NCBI GenBank assembly: GCA_017562135.1
Contig: QEYB01001387.1
Location: forward strand, 20,224 to 84,223
Direction: 5' to 3'
Length of the DNA stretch: 64,000 nt
Origin: Dipylidium caninum
Lineage: Eukaryota > Platyhelminthes > Cestoda > Cyclophyllidea > Dipylidiidae
A model generated the notes under the pieces. The model saw only the letters and a list, made by a program, of their open reading frames with translations. It made no database searches and had not been told where the DNA came from. Position numbers and translations under genes: made by a program. Each line of letters starts with the position of its first letter. Position 1 is the first letter of the stretch. This document shows, in pieces, positions 23,775 to 34,941 of the stretch.

Positions 23775-25260
23775 TAGGTAACGTGCCTCACCTGTATCAA
23801 AGGAGGTAAATTCGGCCAATATAAAACAGGGTGTCGGCTGTCATCCATACTGCTACGCATCTCCGTGGATTGGCGGTCATAGTCCCAAGGTAAAGGAAAA
23901 AATGATATGCGGGGAAATCATTTACCTCGGTGAGAATAATACGCTATAGCACACGGATTAGGGTAGTGTGTGGTGAAGTACCGTGACAAACATGTAATGG
24001 GGAGCAGACATTCGTGGACTGGCAGGTGTGGATAGGTCCCACCTTCTGACCCGATAGCTTATCATCTTTCGTCAATTTCACGGTTAACGTAGGGCGAGAA
24101 ATGTGACACTGAGGCAAGAGAACTGCCAAATAAGGGTGCAGTCATGCCAAAACAGGGTAAGTGCGAGAACACTATTGCCAAGAATGTGCACGAATCTGTG
24201 ACTTCTTCATGACAAGAGCATAGTGGCTGGGTAAGTGGAGAGAATGCAGGGCGTTCAAAGGGATATGTGGAAGTAACCAACTTGCCAGTCTCCCTATTGT
24301 TGCCCAGCAAGCGCTTGTAGCTTCTGAAATAACAAGTGGACATGGTTCAGTTCTGCAGCAACCTGTGAGCAGAAAAGTGTAATTCTCCACACAGCCATGC
24401 CGAGGTGGCATGAGTGCTGTAGAGAAGTAAACATCCTGGTAAGCATATTTTGATGGTCTCGGATGAGATGGGATGCACTCGAACGGAGGGGAGGGGCCGT
24501 AGGCAATGGCCTAGGTTAGGCGAGTTGATTCACTTCACACGGTCAGAGCAACAAAATACCAAAAGATTATAGCATCAAGTCTGCTCAACTCTGTGTGCGT
24601 CATGACACGGAAGCCATTGTGGTGGAATTAGTAGAATTAATGGAGAGAATTTTTCTAGGTTAGTGCAACCAACCATTTTCCCATTGCTTCATGGAAGAAA
24701 ATTGACAACTCTGTGCGAACAAATGCATATGTTGTTGTTGTTGTTGTGGCCCAAGTCTGGTCGCTTGTGTGACGTGACGGTGGCATGGAATGAACAGGGT
24801 TGCAATGGGAGGGTATGCGAGAGTGCCAATGAGGCACCGGACATATCACCTAGTTTTTGTAGAAAACTAAAGGGAAATACTGCCTCAATCTCTCTTGTTC
24901 GCTCGTGAAATTTTCGCAAGTCCCAACGCTACTCACACAGAGTAGCTCATAAATACCACTTGCAACTTAAGCTCTAAGAGCAGTCAAAAATTATCTGTCG
25001 TTAATGGAACACCATCAATTCATCACAGAGTCAATACGCGTCTGCGTCATGAAAGAATGCATTGTGTTCTGGACATTGTTGACAGTGGAGGGGATCTCTC
25101 GAAATATATGCAGCCAAGCAAATGAACAGTTTTTCCCTTTGTTTCCACCGAAAACGATTGAAATCCATTGATTCGCCTGAAATGACAAAGAATACACTGA
25201 TAAAAGTGGCTACTTCACAGACCACGCGTGAATGAGGCTGGGATGAGGTGGACAAGCGAA
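23775..25260 (-). pseudogene. Inverted B module, distal part
   Basis: Reverse-complement copy of 8.95-10.4k. It holds the conserved frame seen at 36902-37264 (interrupted here near 23.8-24.1k), the two exon-4 homologs, and the ESMDFNRFRW exon-4 remnant (about 25.18-25.13k). At 24728-24748 a GTT microsatellite replaces about 40 bases present at 53.39-53.44k. Confidence 0.45.
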
Positions 25261-25290
25261 CATGCCGCATAGCACACTAAGTACTCCCGA

Positions 25291-26371
25291 TCATCGCAAC
25301 AGCTTCACAATAAAGAACCAATTCGACTTCACAATGGGCATGCGATCCGCAGACAAAAGTGTACGAGTATTAGCAGAACTCAAAACGCACTTCGCACCAT
25401 TCAAATCTTCGTGCTCTCCAGTGGCAGGTACTGGCAAGAGCAGTTTATTTGATAAAGTGATGTTCATTGCCTGCTTCTCCACGTCACCTGCATCAACAGC
25501 TCGCCTGGCATGAGGCAGTGAGGATGTGCGCAAGCGAAAGGAGGACAGCCACGTTGAGACAGATCCTCATTACCAACTCTCTGACTCATGTCAGGCCATT
25601 TTGACATGTGGGTGACGTCAGGTACCAAGCTGGTCTCAAATGAAACGAGTGAGTGTGAGAATGATAGAAATTAATGTCGAAATAACTGTCGTGGCCATTG
25701 GTGGTGAGGAGATGGTTGATGGTGCTGTGAAGAAGCAGACAACGCAAAGTTACTCACACGCTCTGAGTAGTAAATTATCAGATAAAGTCTTCCTCAACTC
25801 AAACTCCGTTGACGGCATCAATGGTCCCCGCCTTCTCCTCCTAAATTGCTATTTCTCAAGCCATTGACCTTTCCGATTTTTTCACATTTATCCTAAGCGT
25901 TATTATTTATAGAGCCTTTGATACTACCGCCGTGAGTGGGTGCAAATGCTGGTGACAGAACGGCAGTATGTAGGATAGCGTTATGCGAACTAGGGAAGTC
26001 GGAAGAGAGACTAAGGATATCGTTGACAACGACGATCGAAGAAAACCTATCGGTGCCCTGCAGGAATACAAGAAAATGAAAAGGAAGTACGCTGACGAGG
26101 AGAGTACCCAGGTGTTTGTTGTGCGTATTTTCCAACATTTTCCCCCTTTTCCATTACGTTTATTTGAGGACGACGGATAGACTGAGTGGGATAATGCATT
26201 TCCGTAGAGGTGAAATCGCGTTGTCCTCGCGGACCCAACTCGCTCGTGTACATTATACACAGCTTCACTTGTAAAGATGTGTCTCAGACCAATTGTTAAA
26301 AGGTTGCTGTGATGAGCAGAGAATGCAGCCGAAAGAATGAGAAGAAGAATAAGAAGCTGGAGAGTTAGCAC
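25291..26371 (-). pseudogene. D1: start-less gene with intact signal-peptide frame
   Basis: Exon 1 is 26371-26269, exactly 103 nt and in the family phase, coding LTLQLLILLLILSAAFSA and ending before GTGAAG. Its initiator is GTG where A, C and E have ATG, and the promoter reads GGATTAACTTGAAT instead of GGTATAAATTGAAT. Downstream on the same strand are exon homologs at 26057-25893 (exon 3-like, GTDRFSSIVVVND), 25724-25586 (exon 2-like) and 25504-25291 (exon 3-like). D2 in unit 2 shares the start loss, so it predates the duplication. Confidence 0.55.
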
Positions 26372-26459
26372 AAATGCCTTTGAGAGGGATGTGAACCTGA
26401 TGCAGGCGATTCAAGTTAATCCTTGAAGCATGTGATGCCGACAGTGTGATTTCCATCAT

Positions 26460-27480
26460 CTAGACCATGCCCGCTGCATTCATTGCATTGATCAGTGATA
26501 AAGACCTCGAGCCCACCTCAATTTGGTGGCTGCGTTCTGTTTCCAAATCGTAAATACACAGTAAATCGGTCAGCCGACTCAGTTGGATTCGCCTCCCCAC
26601 ATACGTGTGATCAAATAGTAAATAAGTTACATGGAGTTGTCTTTTGACAAATAGACATGGTATATTTCTTTACAATGCTCCTACTTCTGTGGTGAAACGT
26701 TGCTTCGTTGGTGACTGCTCATCAATATTATTGGTGCTTTTGAACTTGGTAGTGAAGTAACTGGACAAGGACTCAGCACAATCATAGTGTCTAGTGGCAA
26801 TAATTCGGGGCACAGAGCTGGATGTCGGAGAACATAGTGCCAGCAGAAGAAGCTTTATGGAATAAAATGAATAGAGCTTGCTCGGCTTGCATCCACGTTC
26901 TATGAGAGCTGCGCGGTTGCTGTTACTCGTTTTCTCCACAATTTACACCGCCACCGTCACCGGTTTAGATAATCTGCTTTTCAGTCTCTCCGAGTGTGTG
27001 TCTGTGCGTGCGTCTGTGTCTGCATATGGACAAATAAATCTTTGTGAATCTCCTTAGTCGCCTTCACAGGAATGGAGCTCACGGAGTGGTGAATGTGGCA
27101 AGCCAAACAGTTGATTTGCTGTTGCATGATGGAGACTACACGTAGGCACTCATGTGTTAAGAGGTGTAACTAGGTGTAGAACTTTCTCTATGTTCACATT
27201 AAGACGCTGACGATATGTTTGATTATTAGAGAGATAGGTTGGACAACCACTTTTCCTCAGAATCTACACTAACGCTCTCACAGTCTGGTAATCGGTTTTC
27301 ACTTACAGCAGTTGAGGAAGAGTAAATTGCATGGTGAAATAGGAGAAGTAGGTTAGTTGGTGAGTCCGTGGGAGGGTTGTCGAATATGTGGACTGCGTGC
27401 CACTTTGGATAAGCAAATGCAAACACTTGACCTGCCTCGGAAACCTCCGCTTGAGACAAGCATCACAGAGTTAGACATGG
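26460..27480 (-). pseudogene. F1: diverged R-like segment
   Basis: Minus-strand frame 26939-26670 contains a hydrophobic run (KLLLLALCSPTSSS) and ends SSYFTTKFKSTNNIDEQSPT..., aligning with SSYFLILSATYVKNN...EQSAT of the R modules. A second minus frame at 27459-27226 recurs at 56153-55920. Splice sites and a complete gene are not evident. Confidence 0.35.
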
Positions 27481-27721
27481 ATGCGAACAGGATTGTTCAC
27501 TAGTTGCGGCAATTGACTACACGTCTGTAGGATGTCATCCTTAGTTTCACCGACAGTGTGAGGTTATGGGTGACATGATCGGCCCTTCATGAACGCTATC
27601 GCATTTTATCCCATCACCCCTCGTCACCACACACAGTCGACCAGAGGATGGGCTAATGAGAAAGACAATTTTAATCCTCCGAGTAATCCGGAGAACAAAA
27701 TAGTACACATTTGTTATTTCA

Positions 27722-27762
27722 GACGATCGAAGTGGTTGGCTGATTTGTCGGGTGCACAAAGA
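27722..27762 (+). pseudogene. Exon-4 homolog in H2
   Basis: After TTATTTCAG the sequence in family phase reads D-DRSGWLICRVHK, parallel to DKSRDFYEAMKKL of the A genes. There is no recognisable donor directly after it. A copy is at about 56417. Confidence 0.4.
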
Positions 27763-27945
27763 TAGCAAAAATGCCCCCAAATAATTACACTAACTCAACA
27801 ACAATGTCTCCCGTGCCATGAGATACGCAAAGTTGTACAGAATTGACGCAATAATGTCTTGTATCTTTGTTGCTCAGACCGCCAGAGGTGAATCCAGCCG
27901 ACTAACCTAGAAAATTGCCTACTCTTCCCTCGCCTCCCCTCACCT

Positions 27946-28040
27946 CGCCTCGCCTCGCCTCGCCTCGCCTCGCCTCGCCTCGCCTCGCCTCGCCTCGCCT
28001 CGCCTCGCCTCGCCTCGCCTCGCCTCGCCTCGCCTCGCCT
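27946..28040. repeat. (CGCCT)19 minisatellite, long allele
   Basis: Nineteen perfect CGCCT units, followed by a CTCCT-type tract to about 28092. Open frames on either strand (for example the repeating RLASP) are repeat artefacts. The homologous tracts have 7 units at 56626 and about 2-3 at 1150 and 46305. Confidence 0.95.
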
Positions 28041-28230
28041 CATTTCGCTTTGCCTCTCCTCCTCTCCTCTCCTCTCCTCTCCTCTCCTCTCCTTTCCGTT
28101 CCACTCCATTCCATTCCATCCAATCCGAGAGCATCAAAATAAGTTTACCAGGATGTTTACTTCTCTACTTTATATATGCCATTTCGGCTTGGGTGTGTTG
28201 AGAACTTAATATATGTGTTTATCCTCACAG

Positions 28231-28645
28231 TTGCTGCAGAACTAAATCATTTGCGCTTTTTATTGCACACATGTCTAGTGGTTTACTTGAACTAATCGGG
28301 AAACTGGTAAGTTAGTTACTTTCACATATCTGTTTGAACGCCCTTCATTCTCTTGACGAAGACACAGATTAGTGCTGACTCGATGCTATTAATCTTCTTG
28401 TAATTGCACCCTCACGACTTGACTGCCCCTTTATTTTGTCAAATTACCTTGCCAAGTCTGCAGGCCACGAGTAACATTCATCGGCTGGTTTGTCCCACTT
28501 CCTTTCTTATGCTGACGATCTACATCATGGCATCGAGCAAAAGCCATTCGAAGCTAACAGAACATGAAGTGCAGTGGCACTCAACTGTCGCGAGTTACAT
28601 TTAATGCCACCGTCCATTTGCCTCCAGCGACTCCAAAGTCAGTAA
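28231..28645 (+). pseudogene. H2: orphan 3' end (exons 4 and 5) of a family gene
   Basis: Exon-4 homolog 28231-28306: after CTCACAG it reads CCRTKSFALFIAHMSSG then LLELIGKL, before GTAAGT. Exon-5 homolog 28628-28645: after CCTCCAG it reads RLQSQ stop. Both splice signals look good and both frames are open, but exons 1-3 are absent on this strand because F and D lie upstream in opposite orientation. It is either a dead 3' fragment or a terminal exon pair used by an unseen upstream promoter. Confidence 0.5.
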
Positions 28646-29835
28646 GGAGCGAGCGATAATCATTGGAGCTGTAGATTTGCAGCCTTACTTAAATGGCAAT
28701 GCGGTACATTCACTCATCATGTGAAACCCTGAAAACCATCCATTTTCCCATGTCTATAGGCGCCGGTATGCCGAGGGTCTGCGTATTTTTGACTCTTTAT
28801 CATAATGAAACAGCTTTGCTACAAACTGCTCCAACTTGCATTTTATCCATCTGAACGCAGTTAGAGCAGCGCATGTACACTGTGCTATGTAGCACGGTCG
28901 AACGCTGACACGCAATACCTCACGCTATTTTATCTGTGCACACGAAGTGTCGTTGTCTCAGATCTCGTCGCAGATTAAAGCATTACGAATCAACACGGCC
29001 TCATTGTTCCACAGCGCCAACAGCCGGCTGCGATGGAGGTATTCTCGCTTGACAGACAGAAAGCATGGAAAGTGCTTTGACAATGTATTCTATCCGTAGC
29101 AGCAAAAGTGAATAGTTCATTTTGCCTTCTCTTCCAGGGAAGGGTATCTCAGCTTGCTCGTTGCAGCTTCACTCTTGATGGGTGAATTGGAGAATAATGC
29201 AGAACCTATCGCCCATCATAGTCTTACGCAAAAAGCCTTTTCTTATTTTCTTCACCCACATGCATTGAGCGACGATACATTCCCATCGGTTTGATGCGGT
29301 TACACGATGGAGACCTTCGATCCTGCTATAATAATCAGAGTTGGAACGAGGTAAGTGTGATTACGAAAGTTACTAATTTGCACAATTTCGTGAGTCGGTA
29401 CCAGTAAAGGCTGTTTCTGCTTTCACACACTTTGGTGGTGTCTGCTTTCTCCACGAGACTAACGCTAACTTGACGACATGCACATTCCATTTCCATAGTA
29501 TTTAGTCAGCGCATAATACGAAACAAGAACGGAACATGCACATTGTTGCGTCGAAGAGGCAGCTTCTTTAGGGACGGAGAATCCCTAGACATACAAGTCA
29601 CGTCACTTGTCTACCAAATGTGCTCTCTTTTGGCGCCCAAGTACTGTGTATCAGGAAGCAGAGCACCGACGGCTACCAATAAGTTTGCCACTCGTGAAAA
29701 ATTAGCGGACCTCTTGGCAACACAACACAGTGGCAATCGTAAAGTGTTTGAGTTTTTATGAGAGCGAATAAGTGCCAAGAAGCCAGGGGACAATGATCTA
29801 GATAGTGGAATGCAACCCGACATCACAAACATGCT
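28646..29835. other. 5' flank of gene A2
   Basis: Near-identical to the A1 flank apart from a deletion of about 29 bases near 28.72k and small indels. Includes the 72-codon frame at 29543-29761. No gene called. Confidence 0.5.
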
Positions 29836-29841
29836 CCAAGG

Positions 29842-29847
29842 TATAAA
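29842..29847 (+). promoter_or_regulatory. TATA box of gene A2
   Basis: TATAAA within AAGGTATAAATTGAATG, 48 bases before the start codon. Confidence 0.75.
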
Positions 29848-29889
29848 TTGAATGCCTGCATCGAGGTGGTACGCTTTTCCACGAAAGTT

Positions 29890-32182
29890 ATGCTACCTCA
29901 CTTGCTCCTTCTGTCCACACTTTTCCTCGACACTACCTCCGCCTCTGGTCGCAAAGATGACGCAGTTATCAGATTGAAGAAAGGCACAACAAGTGAGTTA
30001 ATGCTCAATGCACACGGAAGTGTCATTTCGGAAGTAGAATAGGAATTGGCAGTGGGAGGAGTGAATGTAAATCATTCTCGTTCCTCCACTTCAGGCAACT
30101 GTCCCAAAGTACACAATGTTACGGCAGAAATCAGTACCATTGCAAAATACCTCGTGACTCGCGCTCACAATACTTTAATCCTCAAGTGGCCCCTTGATGG
30201 GGACATCTGGGAATCGGTTCCACGAGAATCCGCTTGGACATCAGATTGCTCATCCGAGGCATCTTCAAGCACCGTCTTCAATTGCTCTGTTGTTGGGAGA
30301 AACTTGCATTTCAGCTACACACGAATTTCGTTTGATATGGTCAGGTGCGTAGTACAAATTGCCGGTATACTCTATTCAAATACTGCAGTACTCTCGTAAA
30401 CATTGGCCATCTATGCATTTGTTCACGTGTTGTAGAGAAGTGAAAACCGACCGAGCTTACTCCATCTTCAATTTGGTCGTTAATCTTCGTCTCATGCAGC
30501 AGGGCGACTCTGTCATACGAATCACGGAAGCGTCCATTGATGATCCTGAGGTCACCGCCGAGCATATTTCACTTACGTATGGGGACGGTGCACTTAAGAC
30601 AGTCTTTGTTGGTGGATTTCGGAAAGCTTTTCTAATGATATCATGCCGCATGGAGAAAAGGCGAGGTATGTTCCCCTTTTACTTCCGTCTTAAACATACG
30701 CGAATTTGTTTCGCCTTTTGGGGCTTAGCTAATCCTCAGTCCTTTCTCTCACCACATTGTGTGCTGCCAAGGGGCAGGATAATTGTACTAATTGACCATT
30801 TCTCTTCAGACTAACGGAAGTGGTAGTAACGAGACTGGTTCGAGGAAAGCATTGGTGCCATAGCGATGTTGAACTTCTGGCAGTTAGGAAAGCGCGATGG
30901 CTGTAAATATTATCAGATGAACGTTGTTGTCCCTTTCATTGGAGTCTAACGGCTACGCGCTGTGAGTCAGAACGAGGAATGTATTGGCAGACGAATGCAA
31001 CGCTGCAGAGTACCGCACAGGTGATAGGAGGACTGACTAAAGCTGCCCAAAGAGGTGGCATTCGCCTACGCCCGTGTCTCAGTCGATGTATGAGCGCGAG
31101 TGAAGTCAGCGTGGCGGTAAATTGGAGACTGTGCTTTTCGAAACACAGTCAATAATCCAGATGGACGCTCAGCGCGTAGAAGGTGCCACTTGTTGCAGGA
31201 GATTCTTTCGGAGCGTTCTCTAACGTCGATGATCTATTCGATAACTGCATGGAATAGTGGAAGGCCACTTTTCGCTCAGTTTATAAAACCCACTCCATAT
31301 CAGCCTAGTAGAAGTGTTTTGAAATGCACGGAATGGCGGAGAGTAGATTGGGAAATGAAAGGTGGGATGTGGGTCAAAGGTTGGAGGTATAGGACTATGG
31401 CCAAGTGTTGTGGCTACGTGCCACTTCGGGTTGATGGTGAGAACAACCGATCCGCCAGGAAGCAATCCACCCGAACCCTACTTCACTGGGTAAGTCGTAG
31501 GTAAAAGCATGACGATACATTAATTGTGGCAGGTGCCCCCACATTTATAAATTGTGGTTCTGTGTTGCAACACTGGTGCGTTGAGAGAAGCCTCAAAAAG
31601 GCCAACGCATGCGCTTCAGCTCCGCATCATCTCTTCCGAGTTCATTATTATTATGCTAAGCAACTTGTCCGCTTCTCCAACCACTTTCACATATGGTCTG
31701 TGCCGAAGCACCCTTTATCCACCCACTTTATTGCCAAACTAACGCGTATGCATTTGTCATTTCAGACAAATCAAGGGATTTCTACGAAGCAATGAAGAAA
31801 TTGGTTAGTTGCTAAGTTGGCTGCATATATCTTGACAGATTCCCTCCAGTATCACCAGCCGTCCTTAGACACTGCCTTCTTCCATAACGTGGACACGCTC
31901 TAGTGCAGTGATGGGAGCCATTTGGTTTAGTTGCCCCCTTTGTTTGTTAGTGTCCTGCCAACGCCTAAGTTGCAAGGAGTTTTCATTGGTTGTCCCGTGC
32001 CAGTAGGGTTGTCACTTGGGAAACTTTCATGCGCGAATTAATGCGGACCCACCTAGTAAATGCAACATGCAATTGAGTGCTGACAAAATAGTATTATTAT
32101 ATCGTATATTATAATATTATTAACACCTTTTATTCACTCTTGTTCATGTTCTACTTGTTTACAGCTACGCCAACGTGAGTGA
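29890..32182 (+). CDS. A2: intact secreted four-cysteine protein, subtype A (212 aa)
   Basis: Exons 29890-29992, 30095-30344, 30436-30665, 31766-31803 and 32165-32182 sum to 639 nt, exactly 212 codons plus stop, with canonical GT-AG junctions in consistent phase (1, 2, 1, 0). Residues 1-18 are a signal peptide (MLPHLLLLSTLFLDTTSA). Cysteines are at 37, 86, 98 and 188, and sequons at N42 (NVT) and N97 (NCS). Strands of alternating hydrophobic residues suggest a beta-rich domain up to about 190, followed by a charged tail (EKRRDKSRDFYEAMKKLLRQRE region). There is no transmembrane or GPI segment, so a soluble secreted glycoprotein is inferred. I chose the ATG nearest the hydrophobic core because the same ATG is kept in A, C and E. 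Family not recognised. Confidence 0.75.
30666..31765 (+). other. Intron 3 of A2
   Basis: Contains the cryptic acceptor CTCTTCAG (AG at 30808-30809) followed by ACTAAC, and the A/C-shared block at about 31159-31640. A one-base difference from A1 (GTGCTTTTCG) breaks the longest A1 open frame here, arguing against coding. Confidence 0.45.
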
Positions 32183-32463
32183 CGAGCAAGGCGTCATCAT
32201 CGGAGCTGAACATCTGCGGCCTCCGCAATTGCTGAGCAATGGAATTTGTAAAGTGACGCCCATTTGCCGATACATGCACCAGTGTACAATGTGGGGCGCC
32301 ATTCAACCATCTTTCTGTGGGATGAGTAGTGCTGAAGTGAGAGCAGTTTGCAGTTTGGGGGAAAACCAAATGAATTCAACGCACAGGGGTTACGGTTAGT
32401 CAAGGAGGACAAGAAAATGGTTAGCGGAGAGGTTGGGTAGGTTCTGTCCTCATTGCGGCACCG

Positions 32464-32469
32464 AATAAA
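32464..32469 (+). terminator. Poly(A) signal of A2
   Basis: AATAAA about 280 bases after the A2 stop, in the same context as in A1 and A3. Confidence 0.5.
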
Positions 32470-33210
32470 ACAGATGCAGGAGTGCGCCAGAGAACAGGTT
32501 CTTCAGTCGTAGAAGGTTGAGGCACGAATGTGTCGAGGAAAGATGCTTTCGTGTGTTTGTTGCGTAGACGAGTCAAATGCATTTAGTAGTTAGGCTGCCT
32601 CCTGATGGGTTGTTCTGCAGAAAGTGAAATAAACGCATGAGGCTTGAGCAGTGCCAGTTCCCACTGTAATCAAGCTGCCATTTGTCACAACATTCTCCAC
32701 TGTAGTCTAATCCTCATATTGACGGTGGTGGAAATCTGCAACTTCATTTGTGTGTGTTAGGCGCTTATCACAAACCGTTCTAGCGTGGGATTAGAGTCGC
32801 ACTTCCGGTTGTTGAAAGGATGCGGGTGTAAATCAATCACAATACAACAGTTTTAACTCGAACATTTTGATGATGATGGTCATGCATTGGCTGCAAACAA
32901 GGAAGAATGAGATTTAACTTGTCGCAGTGTCCATCTCTCACTCACAGAACGCAGCATGGGTTGTAGCAAATATAGTCCGACTAGTCGGTGTTTCATGCTT
33001 TTAACAGTGTCCTGCATTGGAATGATACTAGTCCGACATTTTTGGTGTTTTGATGTGAAGACTACCGCAACTCACTAAATTAATAACCGCGTTTAGACAC
33101 ATGCCTTCAGCAGCGCCCCAGCACCGATGTCAGCCGCATTCGTAAACGACGTGGAATGAGGCAGTGTGTGTCGGCGTGATGGCGTTGGAGGTGTAGAGAA
33201 TATCATTTAG

Positions 33211-33611
33211 GTTTCGACATGGTGAAAGAAATGCTAGCGTTGAGGCGGATGGTGAGAAGGAGATTGCAATCGGTGTTATGGATGAGGATGAGGATGACTG
33301 CGAAGGTGACGACGATGATTTGGCCGACGTGAGGAGTCTTATGCTTAATTTGACCCGAGCACGCTATGCTACAACATACCAAACCATAACTTCTCGGCTA
33401 ACAGTTATCGACTTAACTGTGCTGCTTACCTTTTGGCACGGATTATCTTCATCGGGAAGTAAGTGGAAGTCACCTTCAGTAAATAAAACACGCAATTAAA
33501 TGCCCACGAAATGTGATACTGGGTGATTTCAACCGCTACTGTTGCCCTATTCTTCCTTCTTTCTTCCTATTCCCTTTTCACACTTAACTTCAGCCACGCC
33601 AACCTCAGTAA
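33211..33611 (+). pseudogene. M2: degenerate paralog with acidic exon and exon-5 end
   Basis: Near-identical copy of M1: acidic frame 33211-33499 after CATTTAG and exon-5 homolog 33594-33611 (PRQPQ stop). The open frame is kept, with a single lysine to isoleucine change relative to M1. No promoter core or signal exon is visible upstream (32.5-33.2k). Confidence 0.45.
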
Positions 33612-33809
33612 TGAGCCACAAACCATCATCTGACTCTACACACTGGTGTTAGCTAATGGGAGAATAAGTAAAATACTTTGGCCATACAGGCCTTCTGTTG
33701 CCTCGGCTTGCCTTTCATTTCCTTCTCTCATTACCACTTGCTCTATGTTACATTCGATTGATTCGACTGTGCGGAGTGAGGAAAGGATTACGGCTTCAAG
33801 CAATCCAAG

Positions 33810-34145
33810 TTGCACTTTGTTGTTGAGGAGCAGCGGTTTACAGATGCATTGGGTGGAGTTGTTCACGTACTCGAAGTGCGTATGAGGGAGATGTTGTCCG
33901 AAATCGCGTTGCAGTATAGTGTTGCGGGGACAGAAGTAGCATTGTGTCAACTTGCCTCAAGCGGTGACATCTCCCCACCTGCGAAACTCAGTCACACAGG
34001 TGAACGTGAGTGGAGAGAGCTTGTGAGAAATTTGGAGGACTCATGCCGTAGGATGTGTAGCCTGTTGCAGAAGTTCCTTTCTCTTCGGCATTCACATTCC
34101 TTACTGCCATTGGGAGATGTGCGGCAGGCTGTTTGCAGGAGTTAA
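33810..34145 (+). other. G-like conserved open frame, unit 2
   Basis: Copy of 6950-7285 with the frame intact and a changed third codon. Same interpretation. Confidence 0.35.
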
Positions 34146-34941
34146 GCTCCTTACCAAAATTGTGGGGACTGAGATGAAAACAGAGCCCACCTTACCTCTC
34201 GCACATATCTCTCGACACTAATTACTGTGAGTCCACAGTGACGATTAATTAAGTGCCTTTTTAGACTAAGTAGGCTTTATTCTTAACAACAGTCGGCCCT
34301 CTGCCACCCACCTCTACTGTCCTACTGAATGAAAGAGCGTCGACTAGTTTTCACCAATGTTTACTAGGAAGAGCATTAATAAATGGTCATTGTCTTGAAA
34401 AGTGTGTTGCTTAGCAGTCGTAGGGGCCACTGAGGTAAGTTAAGACGAAAACTACTCCCTCAGTTGTGAGTTCGGGGTCGCCGAAATAAGGTGTGATAAA
34501 GGCATCAGGGAGAAGGGAGAGCAAGCAATAACTTGCAGTTGCAATTCACCCGTTTCAGCTACATCTCGCAACATTTGTCGGCTTTGATTACTTGTGTCTC
34601 TTTGCTAGCATGAATTCTCCATTAATTTGTGCACCAAGTTGTGATATCCATGTGCGAGCAATGAATTTACGTAGCCCTCCTCACAACCGGCCTGAGACGC
34701 ATCCTTATTAGTAAGGCTGTGCATTTTGTTCAAGCAAGCAGTTGGTGTGAGATGGCGAGCTGAGCCGGAGGGGACAACGCGATTTCACCTCTGCGGAAAC
34801 GCATTATCCCACTCAATCAATCCTGCGTGCTCAAAGGAAACTTAAGAGAATATTCGCGTTAATTTGGAAAATGCGCACAACAAACACCTGGGTACTCTCC
34901 TCGTCAGCGTACTTCCTTTTCATTTTCTTGTATTCCTGCAG
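34146..34941. other. M to B transition, unit 2
   Basis: Copy of 7286-8076 including the eroded exon 1 remnant at about 34.69k. No gene. Confidence 0.4.

Noticed and set aside
25907..26371. 154-codon continuous minus-strand frame taken as one protein
   Set aside because: It starts at GTG and runs through the D exon 1 donor into intron; only the first 103 nt match the family exon.
27915..28142. Open frames encoding repeating RLASP or GEARR peptides
   Set aside because: They are translations of the CGCCT minisatellite on both strands, not genes.
29890..32182. Assignment to the LAMP domain family or to a cestode GP50-type antigen
   Set aside because: Cysteine spacing (about 49 and 90 residues within the likely pairs) does not fit LAMP domains, and I cannot verify GP50 similarity without a search.
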